Below are positions 7,246 to 16,535 of a DNA stretch of 64,000 nucleotides, one piece after another. The DNA is taken from the IMG/VR virus record IMGVR_UViG_3300032325_000466, positions 62,001 through 126,000 of that record. One strand, written 5' to 3'. Numbering within the stretch: position 1 is the first letter of the stretch; the number at the start of each line of letters is the position of its first letter. The notes beneath the pieces were generated by a model. The model was given only the letters and a program-made list of their open reading frames with translations, searched no databases and was not told the DNA's origin. The position numbers and the translations under genes were made by a program. Source of the stretch: a virus.

Positions 7246-9864
7246 TTATGATTGTCTTAATATTTTCTGTTGTATATCCACGCCCTCAGACAAATAACTA
7301 ATCATAGTATCAAATTTGTTTATCATAGCTTCAATCATTTCGGTTGAAACCCCACTTGAACCGGTGTTAGGCATCATTGCAGCAGCTTCACTAGGAGATG
7401 CTGTAAGCATTTTAGCTAAAATAGAGTTTGGGTCAAGTGGTGCTACCAACTCATTACCATGAAGTTCTACTGGAAATCCCATATTTGATCCTGAGAATAT
7501 TCCACCTGCTCTGGCCTGCGGGATTTTTGCACTAATAGCCATTAGTTTAGCCCCGTAATCAGGATCTGTCGCATATCCTGTTTTAGCTTGTGCTGAAACA
7601 GCCTCTTCAAACGAGTTAGCCGCCAATACACCCTTGTATCTTGAATTTTTTTGTAAAAATCTAATATAATCAGCCGCAGATTCTTCCATAGAAGAATACG
7701 TCATAAATTTATCTTTAATAGTTACCATCTTACCATTAATAAATTCTTGTGTTGACAGGGCTGCTGTAGTAGAATCTTTGCGAAAATCTTTAATACCAAA
7801 ATAATTATTATTGGGAGCGTGTTTTCCGTATCCAGTTTCTAATGCAGATTGTGCTGTACCTAATTTGGCTATAGCTTCAGGGTTGGATACTCCGGCAGAT
7901 TTAGCCGCTAGCAATAAAGATTGATACATCCTGTCAGTAAAGCCTTGTGGGCGATTATTTTCCCCTGCGCCACCTGCAGCCGTATTGGCGACTGCCGCAC
8001 CACCTGCCGCGCCACCTGCCGCGCCGGTTCCTGTAGATCCTGCTACTGATGTTACCGAGGACGATGCTGCTAATCCTAATCTATTAGCTTCAGCATTAGA
8101 TTGATTAGGATCTCTTCCTTGCAATACCTCTAATCTATCTTTCTTAGTTTGTAGCTCTTTTTTTCCACCTTGAGTTAAACTAGTAGGATCGAGTCTAGAT
8201 AGGCGATCAACGTCACTTGTTAATTCTTTTATTTCTTTCTTTGTTCTTCTTCTAGTTTGGTCTTCCTTAGAACCTATATCCAATTTGAAAGTATCTGCTA
8301 TCCAATCAACCATTGATGTTAGTGCGTCTGCGAAGGCCGTTAGCGCCGTATTTACTGGGCCTTGTATTAGCTTATACAGCGAATCCATAGCCTCTTTTGT
8401 TTTTTTCTCTGCTTCTAATCTTGCGTTTTCAGCTTTTAATGTAGGATCTTTTGCTGCTGCTTCATCAGACATTTTGGCTTTATATCTAGCTTTTTCTTCT
8501 TCATATGCCTTTTTGCCTGCTTCTGTATTTCTATTTGTTTGTATGGCGGCTAATCGTCTAGCATCATTATCTATTCCAAATGTTTTTTGTAGTTCAATAG
8601 ATGCTTGTCCATATGCATATGCACTTTCTCCAAATTCATCTGTGAACTTTTTAGTTACTCTTGTAGTTTCTTCCATATAAATATCGAAGCCATCTTCTCC
8701 TCGCTCAAGGGCATCATTTAATTTTTTAAAATTAAAACCACTAGCCAGTACATAAGCACTTTGTTCTGTATATACCTCCCCATTTTTACTAGCAGCCAAT
8801 TGTAATAGACCAGTGGCTGCTTTTGCATCTCTAGTGGACATTGCTAGTTGTCCAAATGCTGTTTTTGCCTGTATTACCCGACCAACTTCATCTGCTCGGG
8901 CTTGTAATTCAGCTTTTTTTGTTTTGTCCAAAGTAGCATCTGCTTGGGCTTGTAACTTATCTCTTTCTATACCTTTAGCAAATAAATAAGCATTAAAATT
9001 TTCTTGTGCTAATGCTTTATCTCTTGCTTCTTGCTGTTGCTTTATAGTAGTTCCCGTTAGTGCAGCCAATACTGTCAATGATTCTATATACTCATCTGCA
9101 CCTTTTCTTTGTTTTTCAACGCTTCTAGCTAGGGTTAATCCAGCGTTGGTGGTTGTTCTAATATAATCGGCTTGTAATTGAGTAACTTCTTCTTGTGAAA
9201 ATCCCAATCTACGATATGCTGCTCTTTGTTCCTCGGTAGTTGCTGCCAACTGTGCAAACTTTTTTATCCCTTCACCGGTTGAACCACCTAACGCAATTAA
9301 CCCACTGCCCAACGATTTAACTGGTTTAATTAAACCCTCAAGATTACGAGTACCGTACCCTGCAGTTTCTGCAAATTTTAATAGATCAGATGTGGTTATG
9401 GAAGCCGCGGCGCCAATCTCACCTAAATCATTATATGATTTTATTAGTTTTTCATTACCTTCGGTTACTGTTTCTACTGCAAAACTAATTACCTTAATAA
9501 TTCCGCCTATAGCCTTACCAAAAACACCAATACTTCCTACAAGATCAGCTAATCCAGTTGACGCAGTTTTTAGACTAGCATTATATTTTGACATTCCTCC
9601 TTCTGTACTAAGGAGAGCTTTACCAAAGCCTGAGCTAGCGCCGAGGAATTGAGTTTTAAACTGGCCAAGGGCTTGATTTACCTCGTCCCTTCTTTTTTTC
9701 TCTTCTGCTAGTGCTTGGTTGTTTGATCTTCTTGCGTCCCTTTCTAATCCTGTTTCCCTCCTACCACTCAACATTTCGGTAGTCCAATTATCTACAGCCT
9801 CTCTAGAAGCTTGCAATGAAGCTTCAAGGTCGCGCAAATATTCGGGATCTAAATTATCAGCCAT
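7246..9864 (-). CDS. Tape-measure-like tail protein with C-terminal glucosaminidase domain
   Basis: An 872-residue protein, mostly helical up to about residue 600, with Ala/Gln/Lys-rich coiled coils and hydrophobic segments near residues 110-130 and 510-530. These are usual in tape-measure proteins that fill the tail tube and insert into the host membrane. At about 640-795 there is a GH73/FlgJ-type N-acetylglucosaminidase domain: SALETGYGK carries the likely catalytic Glu near 677, followed by NNNYFGIK and AADYIRFLQKNSRYKG. This would cut peptidoglycan during DNA entry. The C-terminus (MINKFDTMISYLSEGVDIQQ...) resembles other phage tape-measure ends. If the whole length measures the tail at about 1.5 angstrom per residue, the tail would be near 130 nm. 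The assignment is good for the enzyme domain and moderate for the ruler role. Confidence 0.75.
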   Translation of the reverse strand: MADNLDPEYLRDLEASLQASREAVDNWTTEMLSGRRETGLERDARRSNNQALAEEKKRRDEVNQALGQFKTQFLGASSGFGKALLSTEGGMSKYNASLKTASTGLADLVGSIGVFGKAIGGIIKVISFAVETVTEGNEKLIKSYNDLGEIGAAASITTSDLLKFAETAGYGTRNLEGLIKPVKSLGSGLIALGGSTGEGIKKFAQLAATTEEQRAAYRRLGFSQEEVTQLQADYIRTTTNAGLTLARSVEKQRKGADEYIESLTVLAALTGTTIKQQQEARDKALAQENFNAYLFAKGIERDKLQAQADATLDKTKKAELQARADEVGRVIQAKTAFGQLAMSTRDAKAATGLLQLAASKNGEVYTEQSAYVLASGFNFKKLNDALERGEDGFDIYMEETTRVTKKFTDEFGESAYAYGQASIELQKTFGIDNDARRLAAIQTNRNTEAGKKAYEEEKARYKAKMSDEAAAKDPTLKAENARLEAEKKTKEAMDSLYKLIQGPVNTALTAFADALTSMVDWIADTFKLDIGSKEDQTRRRTKKEIKELTSDVDRLSRLDPTSLTQGGKKELQTKKDRLEVLQGRDPNQSNAEANRLGLAASSSVTSVAGSTGTGAAGGAAGGAAVANTAAGGAGENNRPQGFTDRMYQSLLLAAKSAGVSNPEAIAKLGTAQSALETGYGKHAPNNNYFGIKDFRKDSTTAALSTQEFINGKMVTIKDKFMTYSSMEESAADYIRFLQKNSRYKGVLAANSFEEAVSAQAKTGYATDPDYGAKLMAISAKIPQARAGGIFSGSNMGFPVELHGNELVAPLDPNSILAKMLTASPSEAAAMMPNTGSSGVSTEMIEAMINKFDTMISYLSEGVDIQQKILRQS

Positions 9865-9892
9865 ATCATTTACCCACTAAATAGCAATACTG

Positions 9893-9900
9893 TATTTAGT
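9893..9900 (-). promoter_or_regulatory. Late promoter-like element ACTAAATA before the tape-measure gene
   Basis: Minus-strand ACTAAATA in the 75-base divergent gap between the tape-measure gene and gp26; it would give a leader of about 23 bases. Confidence 0.4.
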
Positions 9901-9939
9901 CTTACTAAAAATACATCTTTTTCTTAAATAGGAACAGTT

Positions 9940-10770
9940 ATGATTCAAGAAAACAACCCACTAAAACAATATTTTCGTAGACCAGCCATATATGTAAAAT
10001 TACCAAGTGAAGGTAAGTATTATAATTCCTCTACAGTATCAATGCCTGACAACAAAGAATTACCTGTTTTTCCAATGACTGCTATCGATGAAATTACTGC
10101 TAGAACTCCTGATGCGCTATTCAATGGAGAAGCAGTAGCAGACATAATTAGAAGCTGTATGCCCAATATCAAAGATCCATGGGCAATAGTAAACATGGAT
10201 CTTGATGCTATTTTAATCGCAATTAGAACTGCAACAAATGGTAATAACATGGAAATTGAATCTATGTGTACTAAATGTTCAGAAGAATCAAAGTATGATA
10301 TAAACTTAGTTGGTATACTAGCAGGACTAAAACCAGGCAATTATGACCAAGAATTATTACTAGGTGAGTTATCCATTAAGTTTAAACCATTAACCTATAA
10401 AGAAATTAATCAAATTAATACATCTCAATTTGAGATACAACGAGGATTTGCCCAATTAGACGCTATAACAGAACTAGAAGCAAAAAATGAGAAGATCAAA
10501 GAACTACTTATTTTAACCACTAGACTAACTTCACAAGCCATTACTAATAATATTGAATATATTAAAACCCCTTCAGCCTTCGTACAAGAAAAAGAATATA
10601 TATTGGATTTTTTAAACAATTGTGATAAAAATACATACGATATGATCAAAGAGTTTAATGTAAAATTAAAAGAAGGCACTGACATGAAACCCTTAAAGGT
10701 AAAGTGCATACACTGTCAACATGATTACGAACAACCATTTACATTAAACATGTCTGATTTTTTCGGCTAA
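9940..10770 (+). CDS. gp26: Baseplate hub protein (gp26-like, T4 baseplate family)
   Basis: A 276-residue protein of the T4 baseplate hub family. Matching features are the N-terminal YVKLPSEGKYYN, LPVFPMTAIDEITARTPDAL, NGEAVADIIRSCMPNIKDPW and the MDLDAILIAIRTAT helix. Two Cys pairs, CTKC near residue 108 and CIHC near 263, look like a split zinc site. T4 gp26 is about 208 residues, so this copy is longer, as in cyanophage relatives. The gene diverges from the tape-measure gene, has a GGAAC ribosome-binding site, and is followed at once by the gp51-like gene. Confidence 0.85.
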   Translation: MIQENNPLKQYFRRPAIYVKLPSEGKYYNSSTVSMPDNKELPVFPMTAIDEITARTPDALFNGEAVADIIRSCMPNIKDPWAIVNMDLDAILIAIRTATNGNNMEIESMCTKCSEESKYDINLVGILAGLKPGNYDQELLLGELSIKFKPLTYKEINQINTSQFEIQRGFAQLDAITELEAKNEKIKELLILTTRLTSQAITNNIEYIKTPSAFVQEKEYILDFLNNCDKNTYDMIKEFNVKLKEGTDMKPLKVKCIHCQHDYEQPFTLNMSDFFG

Positions 10771-10775
10771 GGCTT

Positions 10776-10994
10776 TTGAATCTTGGACACGAGGGTGTTC
10801 AAAAGCTGTTGGACGTAATGGAAAATGATGCAAACGAAATTAAAACATCAGCCCTTAAATTATCTTGGTACATGAGGGGAGGTGTCTCTTATGAAGATAT
10901 ACTTAATATGTCTACTTATGAGAGAACCCAATTAAATGAGATCGTTAAATCTAATTTAGAAACTACTAAGAAATCTAACTTACCATTCTTTTAA
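10776..10994 (+). CDS. gp51: Baseplate hub assembly protein (gp51-like)
   Basis: Small protein with the conserved SWYMRGGVSYEDILNMS core and the C-terminal KKSNLPFF tail seen in gp51-like hub assembly proteins of T4-like phages, and placed right after gp26. The start is uncertain. The frame opens with TTG at 10776, six bases past the gp26 stop (72 residues); the first ATG is at 10818 (58 residues) with only a poor ribosome-binding site. The longer form is given because the residues before Met15 are helical and in keeping with the family. A strong hairpin terminator follows the stop. Confidence 0.75.
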   Translation: MNLGHEGVQKLLDVMENDANEIKTSALKLSWYMRGGVSYEDILNMSTYERTQLNEIVKSNLETTKKSNLPFF

Positions 10995-11004
10995 TCAACT
11001 CACT

Positions 11005-11052
11005 AACATACCAGTCTTGTGGTTATTAACGAGATTGGTATGTTATTTTTAT
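11005..11052 (+). terminator. Strong hairpin terminator after gp51
   Basis: A 13-base stem, 11005-11017 against 11032-11044 with one G-U pair, is followed by ATTTTTAT. It ends the gp26-gp51 message. Confidence 0.75.
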
Positions 11053-11652
11053 CCATTATTATTCATTTATATCAAACTATCCTCATCTAAAGTTGTCTTA
11101 CAGACAACTAATCCCTTCACTTATCTTCGCTACGCTCAGATTAAGTTCGGTATTCTTTTTAAAGAGTAAATTAGTATCATTAATCTTAAAACTCTTACTG
11201 GATATTAACAACTGCATATATTACTACTCATGCTGCTCAGAAGCCATGGTAGTGCTATTTCAGCACTACCAATGGATCTAACATGCTATGCTGTCGTCGA
11301 CCAATCGCTATCTTCCCCCACATAATCAGCCACTATTAAGTGCTACTATGTGCCACCGGTTGCTCTGTAAAGTATTTACGGGACTGTAGTTGAGACTTGA
11401 ATCTACACAAGGAGATCCGCCATCTCAGCAACGCATGTTCTACAACATCAAGATAGAGTAGTTGTAGACTCATTCAGGGTTCGCTGCAACGAGAGCCCTG
11501 TCGGTGTTCCACACCATATATACTAGCTTACAATTTGCAAAAAAGAAGCTTTTGAAAAATATATATGCTGCGCTTTGCTCCAGAATCCGTCGGCAACGAG
11601 CCTTACCTCGGCTGACTCAAGGAGGGTCGAGGAACCTCGACCAAACAAATTG
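11053..11652. other. Non-coding, hairpin-rich stretch; candidate structured RNA
   Basis: About 600 bases with no convincing reading frame between two convergent genes. It looks richer in G and C than its surroundings and holds many local inverted repeats: 11091-11098 with 11102-11109; 11248-11256 with 11262-11270 (perfect 9 bp, loop ATTTC, plus four further outer pairs); 11439-11446 with 11461-11468; 11475-11479 with 11496-11500; a bulged stem within 11588-11620 (GTCGGC, CGAG, CTCG, GCTGAC); and a perfect 8-bp hairpin GGTCGAGG-AA-CCTCGACC ending near 11642. No tRNA, RNase P or group I intron signature was recognised. Which strand is transcribed is unclear. Confidence 0.45.
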
Positions 11653-12216
11653 TTAGTTGATTGCTTTGGTAGCTGTAGGGTTATCTGAAGGTTTTGACTT
11701 GGTGTCTATGGTTTGAGAATATGATTTAAGAAGGTCTTTGTTTAGTTTAAAAAATTGTTCAAATTCAATTAATACCCAATCTTGATACTTTTTTGATGTG
11801 TAATACATAAAATTATCAGTGATCCAAGTAAGTTTACTTTGCACTGCAATGAAACGACCCTTGCGGTTAAATTTCATAAAAAGAATGTTTACATCATCTA
11901 TTTCTGCAACGGCCATCAATTGCTCTATCCAGCCGTCTAATACTTTACTATCGCCTGCAAGTACTGCATGAAAAGGAAAGTCTGCGTAAGATTTACATTC
12001 AATGTTCATTTTACTAAAGCTTTGACCAGGAACAATGTCACCTTTAAAGGATCTGATCTGCCCCTCATGCAAAAACTCTGTACGACTTTGATTCTTTCCA
12101 CCAACATATGCCCCTGAACCAGGTGCCCTGATAAAGCTCTCTTCATATAGCTTGGATAGAAAAGTCGCAACTTCTCGTTCAAAACTACTTCCTTTGGCTT
12201 TTTGTGGACTAGGCAT
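11653..12216 (-). CDS. PD-(D/E)xK nuclease, Holliday-junction-resolvase-like
   Basis: A 187-residue protein with the PD-(D/E)xK nuclease layout: an N-terminal helix with FERE (Glu13 or 15), RAPGSGAYVGG, then GDIVP with Asp60 and the catalytic strand NIECKSY (Glu73, Lys75). This order resembles archaeal-type Holliday junction resolvases and related phage nucleases that trim branched DNA. It is the last gene of a minus-strand group with gp46, gp47 and gp55, 35 bases beyond gp46, so a role in recombination-dependent replication or DNA clean-up before packaging fits. The last 20 residues are a Ser/Thr/Lys tail. Confidence 0.7.
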   Translation of the reverse strand: MPSPQKAKGSSFEREVATFLSKLYEESFIRAPGSGAYVGGKNQSRTEFLHEGQIRSFKGDIVPGQSFSKMNIECKSYADFPFHAVLAGDSKVLDGWIEQLMAVAEIDDVNILFMKFNRKGRFIAVQSKLTWITDNFMYYTSKKYQDWVLIEFEQFFKLNKDLLKSYSQTIDTKSKPSDNPTATKAIN

Positions 12217-12251
12217 GTTAGTACTTATACTTTATTATCTGAGTTAAAAAA

Positions 12252-14324
12252 TTATTCTATATCTACTGAAGTAGCGTAGCTAGTAAAGCCACCCTCTTTG
12301 ATTACTTTTAGTACACTGGGAACACGACCTGCTAGCTCCTCACGATGACTAACTAACCAAATACTCTTTTGACGACGCCTAGACATATCTTTTAAGATAG
12401 CGATACTATTTTCAACACCCATAGTATCTAGACCCGAGTCTATCAGTTCATCAATGAAAAGCGTATTTATAGGAGAATATAGATTTTCCCAAACATCTCT
12501 AAACGCAAAGCTTAGACCCAATATAAGACGATTACGCTCACCCCTGGATAAATTATCAAAGTCTAATTCACGACCCAACTCAGTAATTTCTACAGTTAGA
12601 TCATTTTTAAAGATAACTTGATGTGGTAGTCCAATTTTATCTAAGTAATGGGTTAGTCTAGCATTTAAATAGCTAAGATTTTGGTCAATGATCTTTTTAC
12701 GAACAAATGAATCTTTGCTAGTTAATAAATCAAGTAGAAACTTTTCATGCTCCATTTTGCGAGTTAGCACATTAATCCTATCAAAATTGATTTCTTGTAG
12801 CGCCTGACTCTCCATTTCTGCTATTTGTTCAGCATAGGGATCAGACTCTAAATTCTTGTTAGTAATTTGGACTAGTAATGACTCTACTCTGCTGCTATGC
12901 TTTACAGCCGCACTTTCAGTATCGTAGTGAGTTTTAGGCTGTACTCCCAGTGTTAAATCAGTATGCTCTAATAATTGCTCGGCATAAGGATCAACCTCAC
13001 TCTTTTTAGCGTCAATTTTTTGCTGAATAGAATCAATTTCACTACTATGTTTGATAGCTTCAGTTTCAGTTTTATAGTGTGTAGTAGGCTTAGTGGGTAC
13101 AAATACTTCGTTTGCTTCTAATGTAGCATATTCACTAGCTAATACGTCCGCTGCTTTTCTACTTTCTGTTAAATCTTTTATTTTTTTGTCTAGAACTGTG
13201 GCATGCTCTTCATCATGAAAGTCTTGCTTACATGCATAACATTTATGATCTTTAAGAGTTTGAACCTCAGTATCTAACTTTGCCCAATTTTTGTTTTCTT
13301 TATCTAGTTCTTTTTTAATTCTGGCAAGTTGGAGTTTACGGTCATCTGACTGCTTAACACAATCATTATAAACTACCAAATTTTTGTGTGCTTGTAGCTC
13401 ATCCTCAATGTAAATAGTATTGAGTGTACTTAATTGTTTGGTTAGATTTCTTATTTCTTCTTCTTGTTTTTGTTTCCAAGCAGTTTGCCTAGCCAATAAA
13501 CTATTATGCCGATCTAGCTTTTCTTTATTTTGTAGCCAAACCGCTAATTCTTTATGTGCTTTAAGTTCGCTAATGATATCAATATGGCTTAGCTCATCGT
13601 ATTCATTTACTAGCTTAACTAAATCTTCATCGTGTTTGGTTTGCCAAAGCTTTTCTCTACGCTTTAGCGAATCAATTTGTTCTTTAACTCGCTTATTGGC
13701 TTCTTCAATTGCTTTGACTCTGAATTCTTCTTGTTGTATAGCATCTTTGCTATCTCTAAGCATGGTCTTAATAATCTCGCCCTTTTCACTTAGTAGCGTG
13801 ATCCCAAGCAACTGTTCAATGATGTTTCGTTGATCATTGCTTTTCATTGCTAGAAAAGGTTCGGAGTAAGTATTAAGTGCTATAATGTGCTTGAACATAT
13901 CGGCCGACATGTTAATGATTTTTTCAATCTGTGCTTGCGTTTCTTTATTCTCGCCCTGAGCATCATCTTGAACTTTTTGTTGAACATCATTTACATAGAA
14001 TCTAAGGATATTGGGTTTTCGACCACGTTCGATTTTATACTCGATCCCATTTACACTAAATTCCAATGTAACCAACATAGCTTTACCGTTTGTACGATTT
14101 ACTAAATTGTCTTTACGAATAGAATTGATAGGGATCCCAAACAGCGCATAGCTAAGACCCTGGATAAGAGTAGTTTTACCTGTACCATTTCTAGCACCAT
14201 CACCCCCTAAGTCTAAATTCTCACCCAAGATTAGAGTTAAATCTTGACGATCAAAATTTACAGCTTGGGTGACAGCACCAATAGATAAAAAATTACGAAG
14301 AGAAATATTTTTTAGTATAATCAT
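12252..14324 (-). CDS. gp46: Recombination endonuclease subunit (gp46-like, SbcC/Rad50 family)
   Basis: A 690-residue SMC-type ATPase that pairs with gp47 to resect double-strand ends for phage recombination and replication. Visible parts: the N-terminal Walker A (GARNGTGKTT, 43-52) in a Rad50-like context, long coiled coils on both sides of a central zinc hook CYACKQDF near residues 360-367, the ABC signature LSRGERNRL near 595, and Walker B TLFIDELIDSG near 625. The start ATG overlaps the stop of the small gene upstream (ATGA), and that gene overlaps gp47, so all three are translationally coupled. Confidence 0.95.
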   Translation of the reverse strand: MIILKNISLRNFLSIGAVTQAVNFDRQDLTLILGENLDLGGDGARNGTGKTTLIQGLSYALFGIPINSIRKDNLVNRTNGKAMLVTLEFSVNGIEYKIERGRKPNILRFYVNDVQQKVQDDAQGENKETQAQIEKIINMSADMFKHIIALNTYSEPFLAMKSNDQRNIIEQLLGITLLSEKGEIIKTMLRDSKDAIQQEEFRVKAIEEANKRVKEQIDSLKRREKLWQTKHDEDLVKLVNEYDELSHIDIISELKAHKELAVWLQNKEKLDRHNSLLARQTAWKQKQEEEIRNLTKQLSTLNTIYIEDELQAHKNLVVYNDCVKQSDDRKLQLARIKKELDKENKNWAKLDTEVQTLKDHKCYACKQDFHDEEHATVLDKKIKDLTESRKAADVLASEYATLEANEVFVPTKPTTHYKTETEAIKHSSEIDSIQQKIDAKKSEVDPYAEQLLEHTDLTLGVQPKTHYDTESAAVKHSSRVESLLVQITNKNLESDPYAEQIAEMESQALQEINFDRINVLTRKMEHEKFLLDLLTSKDSFVRKKIIDQNLSYLNARLTHYLDKIGLPHQVIFKNDLTVEITELGRELDFDNLSRGERNRLILGLSFAFRDVWENLYSPINTLFIDELIDSGLDTMGVENSIAILKDMSRRRQKSIWLVSHREELAGRVPSVLKVIKEGGFTSYATSVDIE

Positions 14325-14542
14325 TTTAATCTCGTAAAAAAGCTCCTTTTGAGTCCTCTTTCAGCCCGCAGCGTGCGTTCCATTATACCTTCAAGTTTAA
14401 GCTTAACCCCGATTAACTGTCGCTGCTCTCTTAAACAACCTATATAAGAATGAGTGTTTGTTATCTCAGCTAGCGCAATGCCCAAGCATTTATTAATTTT
14501 AATCAAAGATTCTAATTTTTTATCTGCTTGACTTGATCTCAT
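14321..14542 (-). CDS. Small protein between gp47 and gp46, function unknown
   Basis: A 73-residue basic, helical protein not recognised as any family. It overlaps gp47 by four bases at its start and gp46 by four bases at its end, so it lies inside a tightly coupled nuclease operon and is very likely expressed. The positive charge (ERTLRAERGLKRSFFTRLK at the C-terminus) would suit contact with DNA or with the nuclease complex. T4 also has small genes next to 46 and 47, but no similarity to them can be claimed from reading alone. Confidence 0.65.
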   Translation of the reverse strand: MRSSQADKKLESLIKINKCLGIALAEITNTHSYIGCLREQRQLIGVKLKLEGIMERTLRAERGLKRSFFTRLK

Positions 14543-15555
14543 AAACTGTTATAAATCTCTAATAGAATGCGTTTGTCGAACGAGTTAGATTCGATAGCAT
14601 TAATCTGATCCAAAATAATTTGATCTACACTTTCAAATTTAAGATCACCAGTAGCAGGATCTTGCCCTGCTTGTTCTATTTTCATAGGTATTAGTGCCAT
14701 TTCTCTTAGCTTATGTTCTGGGATAAGTGTTTCTCTAATAAAATTGGCTTCTTCATATGAAATATCAATATCAAGATGCACTCTAACATGCGAATCGGGC
14801 AACAGCAATCCTTTTGGGTTTTCTAACACATCACTTAGCTTGTGAACTCTGAAAAGAGGTTGATTGGGCCAAGAATGAAATTCTGGCTCTTCACCCCAAG
14901 ATAGTATCATCATACCCCTAGCATCATCTCCCGCATCTGCATAATTGTGGGGGAAAGCGTTACCAATATACCAAATATTCTTTCTGCTTTGTCGTTTATG
15001 AAAATGTCCTGAAAATACTTTATCAAATCCAGTCATGTGATTCTCATTGATTTCCCCATGATCAGGCATTTCAATCATAGCATTCATAAAAAAATGAGGT
15101 AGCTCAAGATGCCCAAACATATACTTTGCAGACATTTTTTGTAACTTTTTATAATCTTCTTGAACTAACCATGGGGCAATAACCACATCGTCTTGTTTAA
15201 AAAACTCATTAACAATGGTTACTCTGGGTAAATGCTTTGCCCATGCCACACTGTGAATATCTCTGCGATCACGATAGTAAAGATCGTGATTACCAGGAAT
15301 AAAGAATACCTGATCAAAATTATCGTTGAGTTTTTCAAGAGCCTGCAGCCCAAACTGAAGAGTATGAATATTGATACTTGCTCTGTGGTGATTGTAGTCG
15401 CCCAAAAAGAAACAAGTTTCACACCCCTCAGCTTTAGCTTTAGCTATGAACCAATCTACGAAATTGGTACAGTCTTGGTTATGTTGTAGGCTATTGCTTT
15501 TCAAACCGAAATGAATATCAGTGAATGCAGCCGCTTTTTTAAATAATGTAGTCAT
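14539..15555 (-). CDS. gp47: Recombination endonuclease subunit (gp47-like, SbcD/Mre11 family)
   Basis: A 338-residue metallophosphoesterase, the nuclease partner of gp46. All metal-binding motifs are present: D13-x-H15 (FTDIHFG), GD (Asp53 in FLGDYNHH), GNHD (His90, Asp91), H149 in MFGHLE and GHFH (184-186). The ATG at 15555 lies seven bases after a TATAAT box whose -35 is TTGTTA with a 17-base spacer, so transcription would start at or next to the start codon, giving a leaderless or nearly leaderless message from a host-type promoter. Confidence 0.94.
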   Translation of the reverse strand: MTTLFKKAAAFTDIHFGLKSNSLQHNQDCTNFVDWFIAKAKAEGCETCFFLGDYNHHRASINIHTLQFGLQALEKLNDNFDQVFFIPGNHDLYYRDRRDIHSVAWAKHLPRVTIVNEFFKQDDVVIAPWLVQEDYKKLQKMSAKYMFGHLELPHFFMNAMIEMPDHGEINENHMTGFDKVFSGHFHKRQSRKNIWYIGNAFPHNYADAGDDARGMMILSWGEEPEFHSWPNQPLFRVHKLSDVLENPKGLLLPDSHVRVHLDIDISYEEANFIRETLIPEHKLREMALIPMKIEQAGQDPATGDLKFESVDQIILDQINAIESNSFDKRILLEIYNSL

Positions 15556-15562
15556 CTACTCT

Positions 15563-15591
15563 ATTATACAGATAAGATAAGTGATTAACAA
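15563..15591 (-). promoter_or_regulatory. Sigma70-type promoter of gp47
   Basis: Minus strand: TTGTTA at 15591-15586, a 17-base spacer, and TATAAT at 15568-15563. The expected start point falls at about 15556-15555, on the gp47 ATG. Confidence 0.65.
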
Positions 15592-15605
15592 TAGCGAAGG
15601 TTACC

Positions 15606-16511
15606 TTATTCTTCATAAACGGTAGAACTAACCCCACCAGCACCACCTTGACGCGACCAACTTGGGTTAAGGCCGTTGATTTCCAAAATATCATCACGAA
15701 TATTTTGGTTACGCTTTTCAGTGTTTAGCACTCGACAAAATGAATTAGTTATAGCAGCAGTGTAATATGCAAATGGGTTAGCACTTTTCGCTTCATTAAA
15801 TCGAAGACCAACATAAGTTAGCTGTAGAATAGCACTGTTTTGCATTTCATCACGATAAGTGTATCCACGCCAGTTATACTTCATAGCATATTTTTCGCAC
15901 ATCATGATATACATTCGGGCTAGTGTATTGGTAAGCTGCCCATGATCTTTGCTAAACGAACCAGACACCAAATCACCCTGCCAATGACTTTTACCTACAC
16001 AGTAAAAGCTATTATTATCGTCAATCTTAAAATGCTGAAAGGGTGGGAAATTGACCTTAACATGAACCATATCGTCTATTTCTCTTGCAGTAACTACACC
16101 CTCTAAGTCTTCAAACAGTGAGTCGGATTCAATGATTTCAAGTTCAAAAATGTCTTTGGCTGTTTTCTTTTTAACAGTTTTTCTAGGTTGTTTGGGTGCA
16201 ACTGGAATATGATCCCAACACATTACGCGAAATACTAAGTCAGTGACAGGGATAGTAGTTGGGTCTATTTTTGTTCCCAGTTCTTGTCCTAACCTAACAG
16301 CACGATTTTCTTGTGCTTGCTGTATAATTTCTGGTTTGAAGGCATATTCTAAACTGGTATTAATGGGATCTTGGGGCATATCAACGATAAAATCATAGCG
16401 ATGATATTCAGGTTGTTCATAAAAACAGTAAGTATTTTTACTTGCGTGGATCTCTTTGAGTATATCTTTGTTGTTAAGATAATTGATTGGTTTTTTGTAT
16501 GGTATAGACAT
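15606..16511 (-). CDS. gp55: Late transcription sigma factor (gp55-like)
   Basis: Sigma-like factor of 301 residues that directs host RNA polymerase to TATAAATA late promoters. The C-terminal 110 residues carry the gp55/sigma region 2-like core: CEKYAMKYNWRGYTYRDEM, NPFAYYTAAITNSFCRVLN and KRNQNIRDDILEINGLN. The N-terminal 180 residues are an extension not seen in T4 gp55 (185 residues). The frame could open at a TTG at 16559, but a sigma70 promoter lies inside that extension and an AAGGAAG ribosome-binding site precedes the ATG at 16511, so the latter start is chosen. Its targets are visible through the window as the TATAAATA elements before virion genes. Confidence 0.85.
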   Translation of the reverse strand: MSIPYKKPINYLNNKDILKEIHASKNTYCFYEQPEYHRYDFIVDMPQDPINTSLEYAFKPEIIQQAQENRAVRLGQELGTKIDPTTIPVTDLVFRVMCWDHIPVAPKQPRKTVKKKTAKDIFELEIIESDSLFEDLEGVVTAREIDDMVHVKVNFPPFQHFKIDDNNSFYCVGKSHWQGDLVSGSFSKDHGQLTNTLARMYIMMCEKYAMKYNWRGYTYRDEMQNSAILQLTYVGLRFNEAKSANPFAYYTAAITNSFCRVLNTEKRNQNIRDDILEINGLNPSWSRQGGAGGVSSTVYEE

Positions 16512-16535
16512 AGCTTCCTTATATAGTTTTTTACT

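Noticed and set aside
11093-11281. A 62-codon frame in the non-coding stretch after gp51.
   Set aside because: Odd composition, no ribosome-binding site, and it runs through perfect hairpins; a structured RNA explains the region better.
11306-11331. A 15-base match to the 3' end of gp23 (about 1229-1245), as if a gene fragment had been copied.
   Set aside because: One 15-base match is expected by chance within 64 kb, and the flanks do not match.
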